Shown: positions 17,613 through 26,125, counted from the first letter of the stretch. The stretch: DNA of 64,000 bases from Alphaproteobacteria bacterium (GCA_028289425.1 JANQPL010000005.1:124001-188000); one strand, 5' to 3'. The notes: generated by a model not told the origin, from the letters alone. Translations and numbers: made by a program.

Positions 17613-18758
17613 TCACAAAAAACCTCTAATGCTTGTCGTCGAGTCGATTCCCCCATTCGTGACATACTTCACCAACGCTCTAGCCAGTTGGGGGTTTAGC
17701 CTGCACACACCCATTTCATTGAGTGTAAAGTCTCCGGGCGAGAAAATCTCTTCGTGCAATAGCCTTAAAACTTGACGATCAACCACAGGCCGCAATGGCT
17801 CCATCAAATCGTAGACCAGTGAATCCTTGTCGCGATAGCTGCCGTGCATAAAACCGATCTTGCGGTCAAGACCGTCCACTGCAATTTGCATCCGGACCTG
17901 ACTTTCAAGTACCGCATACGCATAATTGAGTATTGCATTAACCGGATGTGTTGCATGCCTATTTGGGCGCGATTTTGTTGAAGCTTTGGACGACCGTTGC
18001 CCAACACTATGCCAGTCGTCGGGTATCGGATGGCGGTTTTCGTTTTTCCACTTTATTGGCAGACCGCGCCACGCTCTGAAATAAGCGAGCCCGATCCGAC
18101 CCTCTATTCCCAATAGTTGAGATAGGTTTGTCGGCGAAAGATCTCTCAGGTGTATCTCTTCATTTTCGATTTTTTCCAGAGCAGTTATAACCGCTGGTGA
18201 AGTTGGAAATGATCGACGGAGCGTCCTGATGCAATTGCGAGTTTTCTCCTGAACCAGCCGAACAGAGATCTTGAGGCGCTGAGGGCCCTTTTGGGCCTCC
18301 AACTGTCGAGCCGCCAGTTCTGGATCGACTGCTTGCGCCGCATTGCCGTAAACCACTTGCACGTCACCACGCCAGTCGATCATCACGAGAGGGACGTCTT
18401 GTTTTGAAAGCCACGCAAAGGCATTGAGAGTCAAACTCCCGTCAGCATCTAAGATGACTATTCGTGATGGCAAACGCCAATCACCTGGAAAGAGGCGCCA
18501 AGTTTCCCGACTTTGAGGAAAGTGTGTGAATCCGTTTTGAACCAGCAAGCTCCCCCGATCAACGCGAAGTTTTACGCCATGTCCGTTCAAGATAAGAGGA
18601 CGCCTGGCGTTTTTTCTGTTTGCGAAATCGCGGGACTCTGGAGCGGCATTTTTTTGCCAATAGATACAGCGGCGAGACCATTCATCATCATCGGCGTCTA
18701 TCTCTGATGACCGAAGAACGTCTTTTTTTCGTGTTACAGAACCCTTTTGCAGTCTCAA
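17613..18758 (-). CDS. cas1: Cas1-family integrase (casposase-like)
   Basis: A 381-residue Cas1. The N-terminal beta-rich part ends before VILDADGSLTLNAFAWL and DVPLVMIDWRGDV, as in Cas1 proteins. The catalytic domain has E219 in LLGIEGRIGLAYF, H305 in GFMHGSYRDKDSL and D317/E320 in VYDLMEPLRPVVD, the metal-binding triad that catalyses DNA integration. It is longer than most CRISPR Cas1 proteins, with an extra basic N-terminal stretch (residues 1-50). Start is TTG at 18758, supported by AGAGG 8 nt upstream; a stop lies just above in frame. It begins 20 nt after the MerR-like gene, so the two form an operon. With no Cas2 and a PolB nearby, it probably moves its own element rather than acquiring spacers. 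Confidence 0.9.
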   Translation of the reverse strand: MRLQKGSVTRKKDVLRSSEIDADDDEWSRRCIYWQKNAAPESRDFANRKNARRPLILNGHGVKLRVDRGSLLVQNGFTHFPQSRETWRLFPGDWRLPSRIVILDADGSLTLNAFAWLSKQDVPLVMIDWRGDVQVVYGNAAQAVDPELAARQLEAQKGPQRLKISVRLVQEKTRNCIRTLRRSFPTSPAVITALEKIENEEIHLRDLSPTNLSQLLGIEGRIGLAYFRAWRGLPIKWKNENRHPIPDDWHSVGQRSSKASTKSRPNRHATHPVNAILNYAYAVLESQVRMQIAVDGLDRKIGFMHGSYRDKDSLVYDLMEPLRPVVDRQVLRLLHEEIFSPGDFTLNEMGVCRLNPQLARALVKYVTNGGIDSTTSIRGFL

Positions 18759-18778
18759 AAATTTTGCCTCTAAATCTG

Positions 18779-19654
18779 TCAGGCGTCGCCCAATGAATTC
18801 AAATGATTAAGCACCAAGAAATAAAAAAACAGCTTCCAGTCTGGAGCGGTAAAGGTTCGTTTTATTACGGATCGAAGGTTTTGATTGTCTCCCAACCGCA
18901 AAGAATCCGCGCCGCTTTTAAGTTCGAAACCAATAAACGCCGCAGTGATAAGTTGCGGCAAAAACTCGCGAGCCGAGCGCAATGTCTTCTCGTCCAACCC
19001 ACTGAAATCTATAGCATTTTCTATCTCATCAAGTTCTCCAAATATACCACATACGGCGCCCAAACTAAAATGTTGAGAGCTGTCATCGTCACCCAAACTG
19101 TCAGTTTTGATCCCATCGCCTGAGGGGACAAAAGTTGCAAGGAGTTTCTCGAAGTCACGGATCAAATTGCCGTTCAAATGACCGAAACGCAGAGCTCCAT
19201 AGCTATCGAAAATCGCTTCTTTGGTAAGAGCTATTGGCAAGCGCTTGTCGCGCTCACCCAAACCGCGTGTCACAATATCTATCTTCTTTGGGCTGCGTTT
19301 TTTATTACCCCTCGGATCGTATGTTGAATTTACGCCCGAAAACACCGCTCTTTTTTGACGACAGGATTCCCGCTGAAGTGACTCTCTGATCAGGTCGATC
19401 GGCATTTCATATCCCAGAAGCCACAATTGAATTCGTACTCCTGCGTGCGTCGAGCATCCAAGATTCTTCAGCCTACATATTTGTAGTGCCCGGCGATATT
19501 GGTGGGGATTCCAGATCCACTGTCGTCCAATTCTGTTCGGCCCGGGCATTAACTCTTCATCGATCCAGTCGCTAACTTTTCGACGGCTAACTTTCACACC
19601 ATACCGCGAGAGAGACCGAGATGTCAGGCGATTGAGAAACTCAGATTGATCCAT
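18779..19654 (-). CDS. MerR-like winged-helix DNA-binding protein of the Cas1 element
   Basis: A 291-residue protein. The N-terminus reads LNRLTSRSLSRYGVKVSRRKVSDWIDEELM, then WNPHQYRRALQICRLKNLGC, the pattern of MerR-type winged helices (recognition helix followed by R-x-Y-...-L...i..LR..G). The remaining 200 residues are helical and of unknown function; no metal-binding Cys pattern is evident. First gene of the leftward operon with cas1, divergent from the HTH-HNH-polB operon. It may regulate both operons, or bind element ends as an accessory to Cas1. ATG start at 19654. Confidence 0.65.
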   Translation of the reverse strand: MDQSEFLNRLTSRSLSRYGVKVSRRKVSDWIDEELMPGPNRIGRQWIWNPHQYRRALQICRLKNLGCSTHAGVRIQLWLLGYEMPIDLIRESLQRESCRQKRAVFSGVNSTYDPRGNKKRSPKKIDIVTRGLGERDKRLPIALTKEAIFDSYGALRFGHLNGNLIRDFEKLLATFVPSGDGIKTDSLGDDDSSQHFSLGAVCGIFGELDEIENAIDFSGLDEKTLRSAREFLPQLITAAFIGFELKSGADSLRLGDNQNLRSVIKRTFTAPDWKLFFYFLVLNHLNSLGDA

Positions 19655-19719
19655 TTGATGAGTCCGAGAAATTCCGTGTACCTCAATAGATTGTCACTCC
19701 CACCGAGATTCCAAGATTT

Positions 19720-19743
19720 GATTCGTCAAGCGGTCTACGAATC
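19720..19743. promoter_or_regulatory. Dyad in the divergent promoter region of the Cas1 element
   Basis: GATTCGT (19720-19726) and ACGAATC (19737-19743) are perfect 7-bp inverted arms 10 bp apart in the 115-bp gap between the two operons. This is a good candidate operator for the MerR-like or HTH protein. Confidence 0.4.
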
Positions 19744-19769
19744 CGCGCGTTCAGGCAGCGGAACGCATT

Positions 19770-20360
19770 ATGAAGAAGCGAAATAGAGATTACCAAGCTG
19801 AATATAGGAGAAGGGTGGAGCGCGCCCTCGCTCGTGGGGCGAGTCGATCACAAGCAAGAGGTCATCCGCGTAAGGGCGAAAAACCTCTTTCGAAAATGAA
19901 ATCTTCCGCTAACGCCAATCCGAAGCTCGATAATTCGCGAGCTGATGCCGCATACCGATCAATGCGTCAGGGAAAATCACTCACGCAAGCAGCCAAAGAG
20001 ATTGGAGTCACGAGAGAGCGGCTTAGCAAGCACCTCATTTCGCAACGGCTTATTCGCAAACGCAAGAACCGTTGGATTTTATCAGGAAGAAATCAGCCTC
20101 CTATGCTCATCTACAGCGACGCGAAAGCTTTTTACATAAGAGTCAACGCAAAAAATGCGCGCCTAATTGGCCAATACTTAAATGCGGTCAAAAACTTCCT
20201 CAAATCCGGCGATCAAAAACACTTAGATAATTTTCTCGGTAAATCCGTCCTGGACAAAAGTCGTGTCCGACACGTCTTCGAAACACGACCCAACGTGCTC
20301 TTCCGGCTTCATTTAAGCGGGTCAGCGCGATTTGAGGACATCTATCAGTTTTCGATCTAG
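19770..20360 (+). CDS. HTH protein of the Cas1 element
   Basis: A 196-residue basic protein. The first 40 residues (DYQAEYRRRVERALARG, then SRSQARGHPRKGE) form a motif that I associate with proteins of phages and other mobile elements. Residues about 68-90 (GKSLTQAAKEIGVTRERLSKHL) are a clear helix-turn-helix. The C-terminal 100 residues, rich in basic and aromatic residues, are unassigned. It heads the rightward operon, 16 bp before the HNH gene. It may bind element ends or act as a regulator. Confidence 0.6.
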   Translation: MKKRNRDYQAEYRRRVERALARGASRSQARGHPRKGEKPLSKMKSSANANPKLDNSRADAAYRSMRQGKSLTQAAKEIGVTRERLSKHLISQRLIRKRKNRWILSGRNQPPMLIYSDAKAFYIRVNAKNARLIGQYLNAVKNFLKSGDQKHLDNFLGKSVLDKSRVRHVFETRPNVLFRLHLSGSARFEDIYQFSI

Positions 20361-20376
20361 CCCAGGAGTCAAGGAA

Positions 20377-20751
20377 ATGGACGAAAAGGAAATCAAGTGC
20401 GAACGGCGCAAACAAAGAGCACTTGAACGGCTTGGGACAAACAATCCCAGTTGTGCCGGGTGCGGAGAGACAGACTGGCGGTGCATGGAGTTGCACCATA
20501 TAGCAGGAAAAGATCTCGATGAAATCACTGCTATTTACTGTCGGAACTGTCACCGCAAATTAAGCGACGAACAAAAAAACCATCCCGAGAAAATAATGGA
20601 GGTTTCCGATTTTTCTGAACAGCTTGGGCATTTCTTGTTGGGCCTTGCCGACATGCTTGCCCTAATTGTTCCGAAGCTTCGTGAGTTTGCCAACTCCCTT
20701 CTCGAAAACATGTGTGAATTTTCCGGTGAGGCAACAGAAAATGACCGATGA
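20377..20751 (+). CDS. HNH endonuclease
   Basis: A 124-residue protein with a compact HNH domain: C26-x2-C29 (CAGC), H40-H41 in MELHHIAGKD and C55-x2-C58-H59 in YCRNCHRKL, i.e. a zinc-ribbon HNH with the catalytic His in the LHH motif. The frame is open further upstream, but ATG at 20377 is preceded by AGGAG and AAGGA and avoids overlap with the HTH gene. It overlaps the polB start by 11 nt. HNH nucleases are frequent partners in casposons, where their role is not settled (possibly nicking DNA during excision). Confidence 0.85.
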   Translation: MDEKEIKCERRKQRALERLGTNNPSCAGCGETDWRCMELHHIAGKDLDEITAIYCRNCHRKLSDEQKNHPEKIMEVSDFSEQLGHFLLGLADMLALIVPKLREFANSLLENMCEFSGEATENDR

Positions 20752-23728
20752 CCGGAACAGATCAATTTCCGACTATCTTCCGATTGCCGTGCGAGCTTAT
20801 GTCCCCACGAAAAATTTGGAAAAAAAGCAATTCTCCAAATTCATCGGATTGGATGAACCTTCCGAATGGGTTTTGATATTCGACACCGAAACAACGACTG
20901 ACACATCTCAAAATCTACGTTTTGGTGTTTATCAATTTAGATGTGGAAGTGCTTTAAGAGAAAAAGGAATATTCTATAATCCTAGCGCACTTAATTCGGC
21001 GGAAATAGCGCTCTTAAAATCAATCTGCAAAAGAAACAATTTGGAATTCCGTAGCCGTACCGATTTCATCGAAAATGTATTTTTTGGGATGGCTTATGAA
21101 TTTCGCGCGACAATTGTAGGATTTAATCTGCCTTTTGATTTATCCCGCCTTGCATTTTCTCATTCTCCGGCCCGTAGGTCTATGCGGGGCGGATTTAGCT
21201 TCGCACTTTCAAAAAACTCCTACTGGCCGAATGTTCAAATCAAGCATTTGTCGAGGCGAGCGGCACTTATTCAGTTCGCAGGTGCTGGGACTCAAAAAAC
21301 CGCGAGAGGCGCGCGTCGACGAAAAATCAAAACCGCCGTGAGACGCGGGTTTTTTGTCGATCTCAAAACGCTTGCGGCTGCTCTGACCAGCCAGAATTAT
21401 TCGCTCGGGTCGTTGGCGGAGTTTCTCGAAACTCCCAATCGAAAACAAGAAACTGAAAAACATGGGGAAAAGCTCACCGAGCAATACGTCTATTACGCAA
21501 TAATGGATGTGCAGGTGACTTGGGAGTGTTTTCAGAAACTAAAAGAGCGCTACTCACAGCACGGACTTACAAAGACACCACCACACCGAGTTTTTTCCGA
21601 AGCTAGTTTGGGAAAAGCTTACTTGAAAGAAATGGGCATCAAGACTTGGCGGGAGTTACAGCCGGATTTTCCGCCTGAAATGATCGGACATATTCTGAGC
21701 ACCTATTTTGGCGGCAGGTCTGAGGTTCGAATTCGCCGAGAAATCGCGCAAGTTCTTTATTGCGATTTTCTTTCAATGTATCCAACCATCTGCTGCCTTA
21801 TGGGCATTTGGAATTGGGTCACAGCACAAGGCGTCGAGTATCGCGACGCGACGCGGGAAGCAAAGGTTCTTTTAGAACGCATAACGATTGCCGACCTGCA
21901 GTACCCTGGTCTTTGGCCTCAATTAGCGACATTGGTTCAGGTCAAGCCGGATGGCGAAATCTTTCCAGTTCGAGCGGCATATGAAAACAATCAATATTAT
22001 ACAATCGGCCTAAATAGGCTGAGCAGCGATCAAACTTTTTGGTTCACGCTAGCTGACTGCCTGGCCGCCAAGTTTTTATCTGGCAAAACACCTTACGTCG
22101 TTTCCGCGATGTCTTTTTGGCCAAAACCGATTCAGGAAGATTTGAAACCAGTCGCGATTATCGGCAACCCGGAATATTTGATCGACCCGACAGAAGATGA
22201 CTTTTTCAAGCGCCTAATTGACCTGCGTACAAAAACAAAGGAACGAAAAAAGACAGTTCTGGCCGCGGAGGCCGAAATTCTCGACGTTGAACAGATGGCG
22301 CTCAAGATTCTAGCCAATTCAACAAGCTACGGAATTTCCGTAGAAATCAATGTGGAGGAGCGTGCCGGATCGATCGAGGCACCCTGCTATGGCCCCGGAA
22401 ATGAGCTCTTTACCGTCAAAACAAAAAAGGTCGAAAAACCCGGAACATTTTTTCATCCGCTGCTGGGCACATTCGTTACGGCTGGCGCAAGACTTATGTT
22501 GGCGATTACGGAAAGTCTGGCAAAGGATCGCGGGCTCGATTGGGCGTATTGCGACACTGATAGTTTTGCTTTTGCCAAACCTGTGGAACAAACAGAAAGA
22601 GAGTTTCTTAAGGACGTCGAAGATATTCGCGAATGGTTTGTGCCACTTAATCCCTATGAAAGCAGAGGGTCGTTGCTCAAAATCGAGGATGCAAATTATC
22701 GGCGTGCCAATGGCAAACCAACCAAAGAACTCGATCCGCTTTATTGCTTCTGTGTATCCGCTAAGCGTGTCGCACTATTCAATGTGGATGATTGCGGAAC
22801 ACCCATTCTCCGAAAAGCATCCGGTCACGGACTTGGCCATCTGGTTGCGCCGTACCAAGAAGGCGAAACTTCCAGCCTGATACCGGCTCCTGCGGTTCCA
22901 CTTAAGGAACTAGGCGTTGAGCGTTGGCAATATGATTTTTGGTATCGGATCGTTCAGGCCGCACTGTCAGAAAATGCGGGTTTAGTGATTACAAAAGATC
23001 TGCCGCATTTCGATCAACCTGCGGCAATTCGTTACTCGGCAACCACGCCCGAACTCTTGCGCTGGTTTAAATCCTTCAATGAATCGAAGCCGAAGAGTAA
23101 GCAGGTTTGGCCATTTAATTTTCTGTATCTATTCCTTGCGGAGCGAGAAACATTTGTCTCGCCATTTAGCCAGCTAAATGAAGGCGACAGCAATTCGAAA
23201 CCAGCCGACTCGTCACTGGAAATACCGAGACCTATTTCGCCATATCAATCCAGTCCAATCGACGCTTCTAAAACATGTTTTGATCGTGACAGCGGACTGC
23301 CAGTCAAGGCCGACCGACTTAAGTCTTATGCCAACGCACTCACGCAATATCATTTCCACCCGGAAGTAAAGTTTCTCAATGGTGATTTTGTGGATAGAGG
23401 TACGACAGAACGACGCCATGTCTTCGCAACCTCGGCAAACCTCATCGGAAAGGAAGCCAACAAATGGGAAGAGCAATTTTATCTCGGACTCAACCCGGAG
23501 GATCAACCCGATTATGGCCTTGATCAAACTGATCGAAAATTGAAACTGCTCCAATTGCGACAAGCAGCAAAGAAATATGGGGTGAGCAAACTTGCGAAGG
23601 CAGCGGGGATCTCCCGCCAACACTTATCCTCTATTCTCAAGGGTAAGTCGCAGGCGTCCAACAGGGTCATTGTGGAGCTTGAAGCGGCGGCCAAACGGTT
23701 TGCCAATATCGGAAAAGTGACTGCCTAA
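20741..23728 (+). CDS. Family B DNA polymerase with C-terminal HTH
   Basis: A 995-residue polymerase. Proofreading exonuclease motifs are all present: FDTETT (D48, E50), GFNLPFDLSR (Exo II) and YAIMDVQVTW (Exo III). Polymerase motifs: A, YCDFLSMYPTI; B, KILANSTSYGI (K-x3-NSxYG); C, YCDTDSFAF (DTD). So both activities should be intact. The last 50 residues (KYGVSKLAKAAGISRQHLSS) are an XRE-like helix-turn-helix, an unusual addition. ATG at 20741 lies within the end of the HNH gene and follows GGTGAGG. It probably copies the element during transposition. The 3' end overlaps the converging Cas4-like gene by 4 bp. Confidence 0.93.
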   Translation: MTDDRNRSISDYLPIAVRAYVPTKNLEKKQFSKFIGLDEPSEWVLIFDTETTTDTSQNLRFGVYQFRCGSALREKGIFYNPSALNSAEIALLKSICKRNNLEFRSRTDFIENVFFGMAYEFRATIVGFNLPFDLSRLAFSHSPARRSMRGGFSFALSKNSYWPNVQIKHLSRRAALIQFAGAGTQKTARGARRRKIKTAVRRGFFVDLKTLAAALTSQNYSLGSLAEFLETPNRKQETEKHGEKLTEQYVYYAIMDVQVTWECFQKLKERYSQHGLTKTPPHRVFSEASLGKAYLKEMGIKTWRELQPDFPPEMIGHILSTYFGGRSEVRIRREIAQVLYCDFLSMYPTICCLMGIWNWVTAQGVEYRDATREAKVLLERITIADLQYPGLWPQLATLVQVKPDGEIFPVRAAYENNQYYTIGLNRLSSDQTFWFTLADCLAAKFLSGKTPYVVSAMSFWPKPIQEDLKPVAIIGNPEYLIDPTEDDFFKRLIDLRTKTKERKKTVLAAEAEILDVEQMALKILANSTSYGISVEINVEERAGSIEAPCYGPGNELFTVKTKKVEKPGTFFHPLLGTFVTAGARLMLAITESLAKDRGLDWAYCDTDSFAFAKPVEQTEREFLKDVEDIREWFVPLNPYESRGSLLKIEDANYRRANGKPTKELDPLYCFCVSAKRVALFNVDDCGTPILRKASGHGLGHLVAPYQEGETSSLIPAPAVPLKELGVERWQYDFWYRIVQAALSENAGLVITKDLPHFDQPAAIRYSATTPELLRWFKSFNESKPKSKQVWPFNFLYLFLAERETFVSPFSQLNEGDSNSKPADSSLEIPRPISPYQSSPIDASKTCFDRDSGLPVKADRLKSYANALTQYHFHPEVKFLNGDFVDRGTTERRHVFATSANLIGKEANKWEEQFYLGLNPEDQPDYGLDQTDRKLKLLQLRQAAKKYGVSKLAKAAGISRQHLSSILKGKSQASNRVIVELEAAAKRFANIGKVTA

Positions 23729-24702
23729 GCGACACTCAACCTGAACTGATCTGATGCGCGACACTGAATCCGATCTGATGGTTGATTGTCAGATCGACTG
23801 CCTGATTTATTTTTGGCTATCGGTGCTCCTGCAACTGCCTCAAAGACTTGGCAAAATCGGTCGAAACCATCCCCCGGAAAGAGTTCGTCGATTGACCATC
23901 GAACAAGCGCGCCGTATCGCGCGAAATAGATTTCAAGACTACTGAAATCAGTATCCGATGAGACTCCATTCATTGAGAGACCACCCATGCGCTGGAGTGC
24001 TGCATAGCCGGAAATCTGTAGCAACATATCCAAAGTGACACACGCTGTCTTGGTTGTCTTGATTTCTATAAGCCTATCATCAACAACCAGGTCCGCGACC
24101 GCACCGCCCACAAGGTCGCCAGCGTCAAACGATGCACTTAGAAAACAAACACTATGGGGCATCAATTCGGACACATTCGCATCGAAAACTTCCATGAGCG
24201 AAAGCAGTTGTCTTCTGGTCTCCGGAAATGGAGAAAAAACAGGATTATGTTGGTTGCCTCGATGATAAATCGCAAGCTGTCCAAGTAGTTCACACTTGTC
24301 GGCTAGTGCGGAAATATTTCCGTCACCTTCGATATAGGCCGTTACCTCAATGCGCGCACGCTTTAGCCCTTCCGGCGAGTCTGCATCGCTGTCCGTAAAT
24401 ATGATCGAGTCATCCATTAATACAGCGGAATCATAACGGCCATCGAGGAATTCAGCAGCCAGGCCACCGTGTGCAATTTGGACAGGCGTCCCGTGTAGTT
24501 GGCGGGCAAGATGAAATCGAGCCAGAAAGTCAAACGCGGTTCCAAGCCGTCCTGTCCAATTAAGTGACCCTTCATGAGGAACGAGGATTGGTTTGGACCG
24601 AAGCCATTTCGGTGTTCGATCTTTCGTTGCAAATTTCTTGAAAGCTTCCTTGATGATGGGCTGCCTTACAAACTCTCCAAGGCTCATTTCAAACATTCTC
24701 AC
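23725..24702 (-). CDS. Cas4/RecB-like PD-(D/E)XK nuclease
   Basis: A 325-residue protein. D204 in GGAVADLVVDD, E213 and K215 in RLIEIKTTK, and Q229-x3-Y233 in LLQISGYAAL reproduce the D...ExK...QxxxY pattern of RecB-family and Cas4 nucleases. The usual four-Cys iron-sulfur cluster of Cas4 is not evident, so it is better called RecB/Cas4-like. It converges on polB with a 4-bp overlap, which argues that it belongs to the same element. It may trim DNA ends for Cas1, by analogy with Cas4 in CRISPR adaptation (inference). Start may be GTG at 24702 or ATG at 24696 or 24687. Confidence 0.75.
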   Translation of the reverse strand: MRMFEMSLGEFVRQPIIKEAFKKFATKDRTPKWLRSKPILVPHEGSLNWTGRLGTAFDFLARFHLARQLHGTPVQIAHGGLAAEFLDGRYDSAVLMDDSIIFTDSDADSPEGLKRARIEVTAYIEGDGNISALADKCELLGQLAIYHRGNQHNPVFSPFPETRRQLLSLMEVFDANVSELMPHSVCFLSASFDAGDLVGGAVADLVVDDRLIEIKTTKTACVTLDMLLQISGYAALQRMGGLSMNGVSSDTDFSSLEIYFARYGALVRWSIDELFPGDGFDRFCQVFEAVAGAPIAKNKSGSRSDNQPSDRIQCRASDQFRLSVA

Positions 24703-24914
24703 TTATCGTTAAGCACACGGATCAATTACTTATAGAACTGCCGCCGGAATTATTTGGCTGGCATTGTCGGTGCGTTTCTGACTTCACGCTCTGGAAGGTG
24801 GATTTTGTTTAGCTAAGCTGCAGAGACTACCAGTAAGTGATAATTAAACACCTAATAAGGTTAAAAAAAGCCCTTTATATAGATAATTTTGGCCGATTGG
24901 CGCAGGTGATCTTC

Positions 24915-25151
24915 ATGATTACCGCACGCCAAATTCGAGCTGCCCGAGCGCTACTCGGATGGTCTCAGCAGCAACTCGCCGACAAGGCAATTGTTTCGTT
25001 GAACGCTCTCACACGACTGGAGCGTCAGGAGACAGACGCACGGGTAAGCACTCTATCCGCCATTCAAAAGGCACTTATCAATGCAGGGATCGAATTTATT
25101 CCTGCAGGGGAGAAGGGGGAAGGTGTGCGCTTGGTTGATCCGCAAGCTTGA
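24915..25151 (+). CDS. XRE-family helix-turn-helix regulator
   Basis: A 78-residue single-domain protein: ITARQIRAARALLGWSQQQLADKA and SLNALTRLERQ are a complete XRE/Cro-type HTH, followed by STLSAIQKALINAGIEFIPAG, the C-terminal form found in many solitary proteobacterial regulators. ATG at 24915 gives the normal family start; the open frame upstream is AT-rich promoter DNA (TTATATAGATAAT near 24875). It stands alone between the Cas4-like and cyclotransferase-like genes. Target unknown; could control the island. Confidence 0.85.
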   Translation: MITARQIRAARALLGWSQQQLADKAIVSLNALTRLERQETDARVSTLSAIQKALINAGIEFIPAGEKGEGVRLVDPQA

Positions 25152-25364
25152 AGAAGCTTGACCTCCAATACATCTACTTGCAGATTTACGCGCGTGATTG
25201 CGACGATCTTTATTTTTCAGCCTCACCACACCACTAATATCGAATGACGTCTTGCGGGACGATTGATGCCAGGCGGACTCGCTGCGCATCAAAGAGTCTT
25301 ATTAATCGCTCCACAATCTTAGGTCCCTATACTCGCGAAATCCGAACTTAACGATGTTAAGGAA

Positions 25365-25901
25365 ATGTCCAAGTTCTATTATTTCGCCTACGGCTCAAAC
25401 ATGCTTTGCGAACGGCTTTACGCCCGTTGCCCTAGCGCAGAGTCAATCGGTGTGGGTGTCGTTAGTGGTAGAGAAGTCGCATTCTTAAAAAAGAGCGTGG
25501 ACGGGTCCGGCAAGGCTACGTTATGCGAATCTATCGCTGCAAAGACCTTTGGAGTTGTTTTTGAACTCGATGAAGCAGAGAGAGATATTCTGGACAAAGT
25601 TGAGGGACGCGAGTATCGCAGAGTCGACGATTTCCGCGTAATCTTAAACGGAGCGGCGCGAGCGATTTTCACTTCGACATATTTGGCGCGGAGTGAAACT
25701 CCAAACCTGCAGCCCTATGGTTGGTATTTGGCGTTGCTGATCGCTGGGGCAAAGCAGCACGGTCTCCCGAGTGACTACATTGAGTGCCTAAGAAGGATGC
25801 CATTCGTAACCGACGACCAACATGAGCGTAAGTCGCGGTGCGAAGCAATAAGAGTACTCGTTGAAGCGGGCTTTGAGGAAATGGCAAGCGGCGAATTCTG
25901 A
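25365..25901 (+). CDS. Gamma-glutamylcyclotransferase-like protein
   Basis: A 178-residue protein with the GGCT-fold hallmark FAYGSNMLCERLYARCPSA (YGSNM...R), then VVFELDEAERDILDKVEGREYRRV, which contains the catalytic-type Glu in the KVEG-x-EYxR block. Family members cleave gamma-glutamyl amides or peptides to release 5-oxoproline. Start follows AAGGA. It is the last gene before the host-like DNA resumes and is intermediate in composition; it may be cargo of the island. Confidence 0.8.
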   Translation: MSKFYYFAYGSNMLCERLYARCPSAESIGVGVVSGREVAFLKKSVDGSGKATLCESIAAKTFGVVFELDEAERDILDKVEGREYRRVDDFRVILNGAARAIFTSTYLARSETPNLQPYGWYLALLIAGAKQHGLPSDYIECLRRMPFVTDDQHERKSRCEAIRVLVEAGFEEMASGEF

Positions 25902-26060
25902 TTATCAGTTCTACTCAAATCACTTTGATACGCTCCAAATGCTAAAGCCCTTGAAGCGCCGCTGATTGCCATATCAGTTCGCTGATACTGAGATTTCTTC
26001 GGTGAATTGGTTTGTTAGCGTTCGCTTCTCTCGCATTTCCAATAGTGTCAACTCGGGCAG

Positions 26061-26125
26061 CGATAGCTATACCCCCCCCATCAAGGGGGGAGGGTGGCGC
26101 GTGGCGCCGGGTGGGGGTGACACTT
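26061..26125. repeat. Palindromic repeat half-element at right edge of island
   Basis: Starts CGATAGCTATACCCCCCCC (26061-26079), the exact inverse of 12010-12028, followed by CATCAAGGGGGGAGGG, the short palindrome GGCGCGTGGCGCC and GGGTGGGGGTGACA. It lies in a 400-bp gap (25902-26302) that otherwise holds no gene. Confidence 0.7.

Larger units (their letters stand above)
17613..24702. mobile_element. Casposon-like element (Cas1 + family B DNA polymerase)
   Basis: Core gene set: cas1 and a MerR-like gene (leftward operon), HTH, HNH and polB genes (rightward operon) from a shared divergent promoter region, and a Cas4/RecB-like nuclease gene converging on polB. Casposons are transposons that use a Cas1 homologue as integrase and usually encode PolB, HNH and HTH proteins, some with Cas4-like nucleases. 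No cas2, effector cas genes, CRISPR array, transposase or tyrosine recombinase is present. Limits given are those of the core genes; terminal repeats and target duplication were not identified, and the true element may extend to the STAND genes or to 26 kb. Confidence 0.75.

Noticed and set aside
17613-18758. A CRISPR-Cas locus around cas1
   Set aside because: No cas2, no interference genes and no regularly spaced direct repeats were seen within the island on either side; the neighbouring genes fit a casposon instead.
17469-25220. 10-bp inverted match GCTGAAAAAT (17469-17478) and ATTTTTCAGC (25211-25220) as casposon ends
   Set aside because: Too short for the AT-rich background, sequence similarity does not extend, and no target duplication flanks it.
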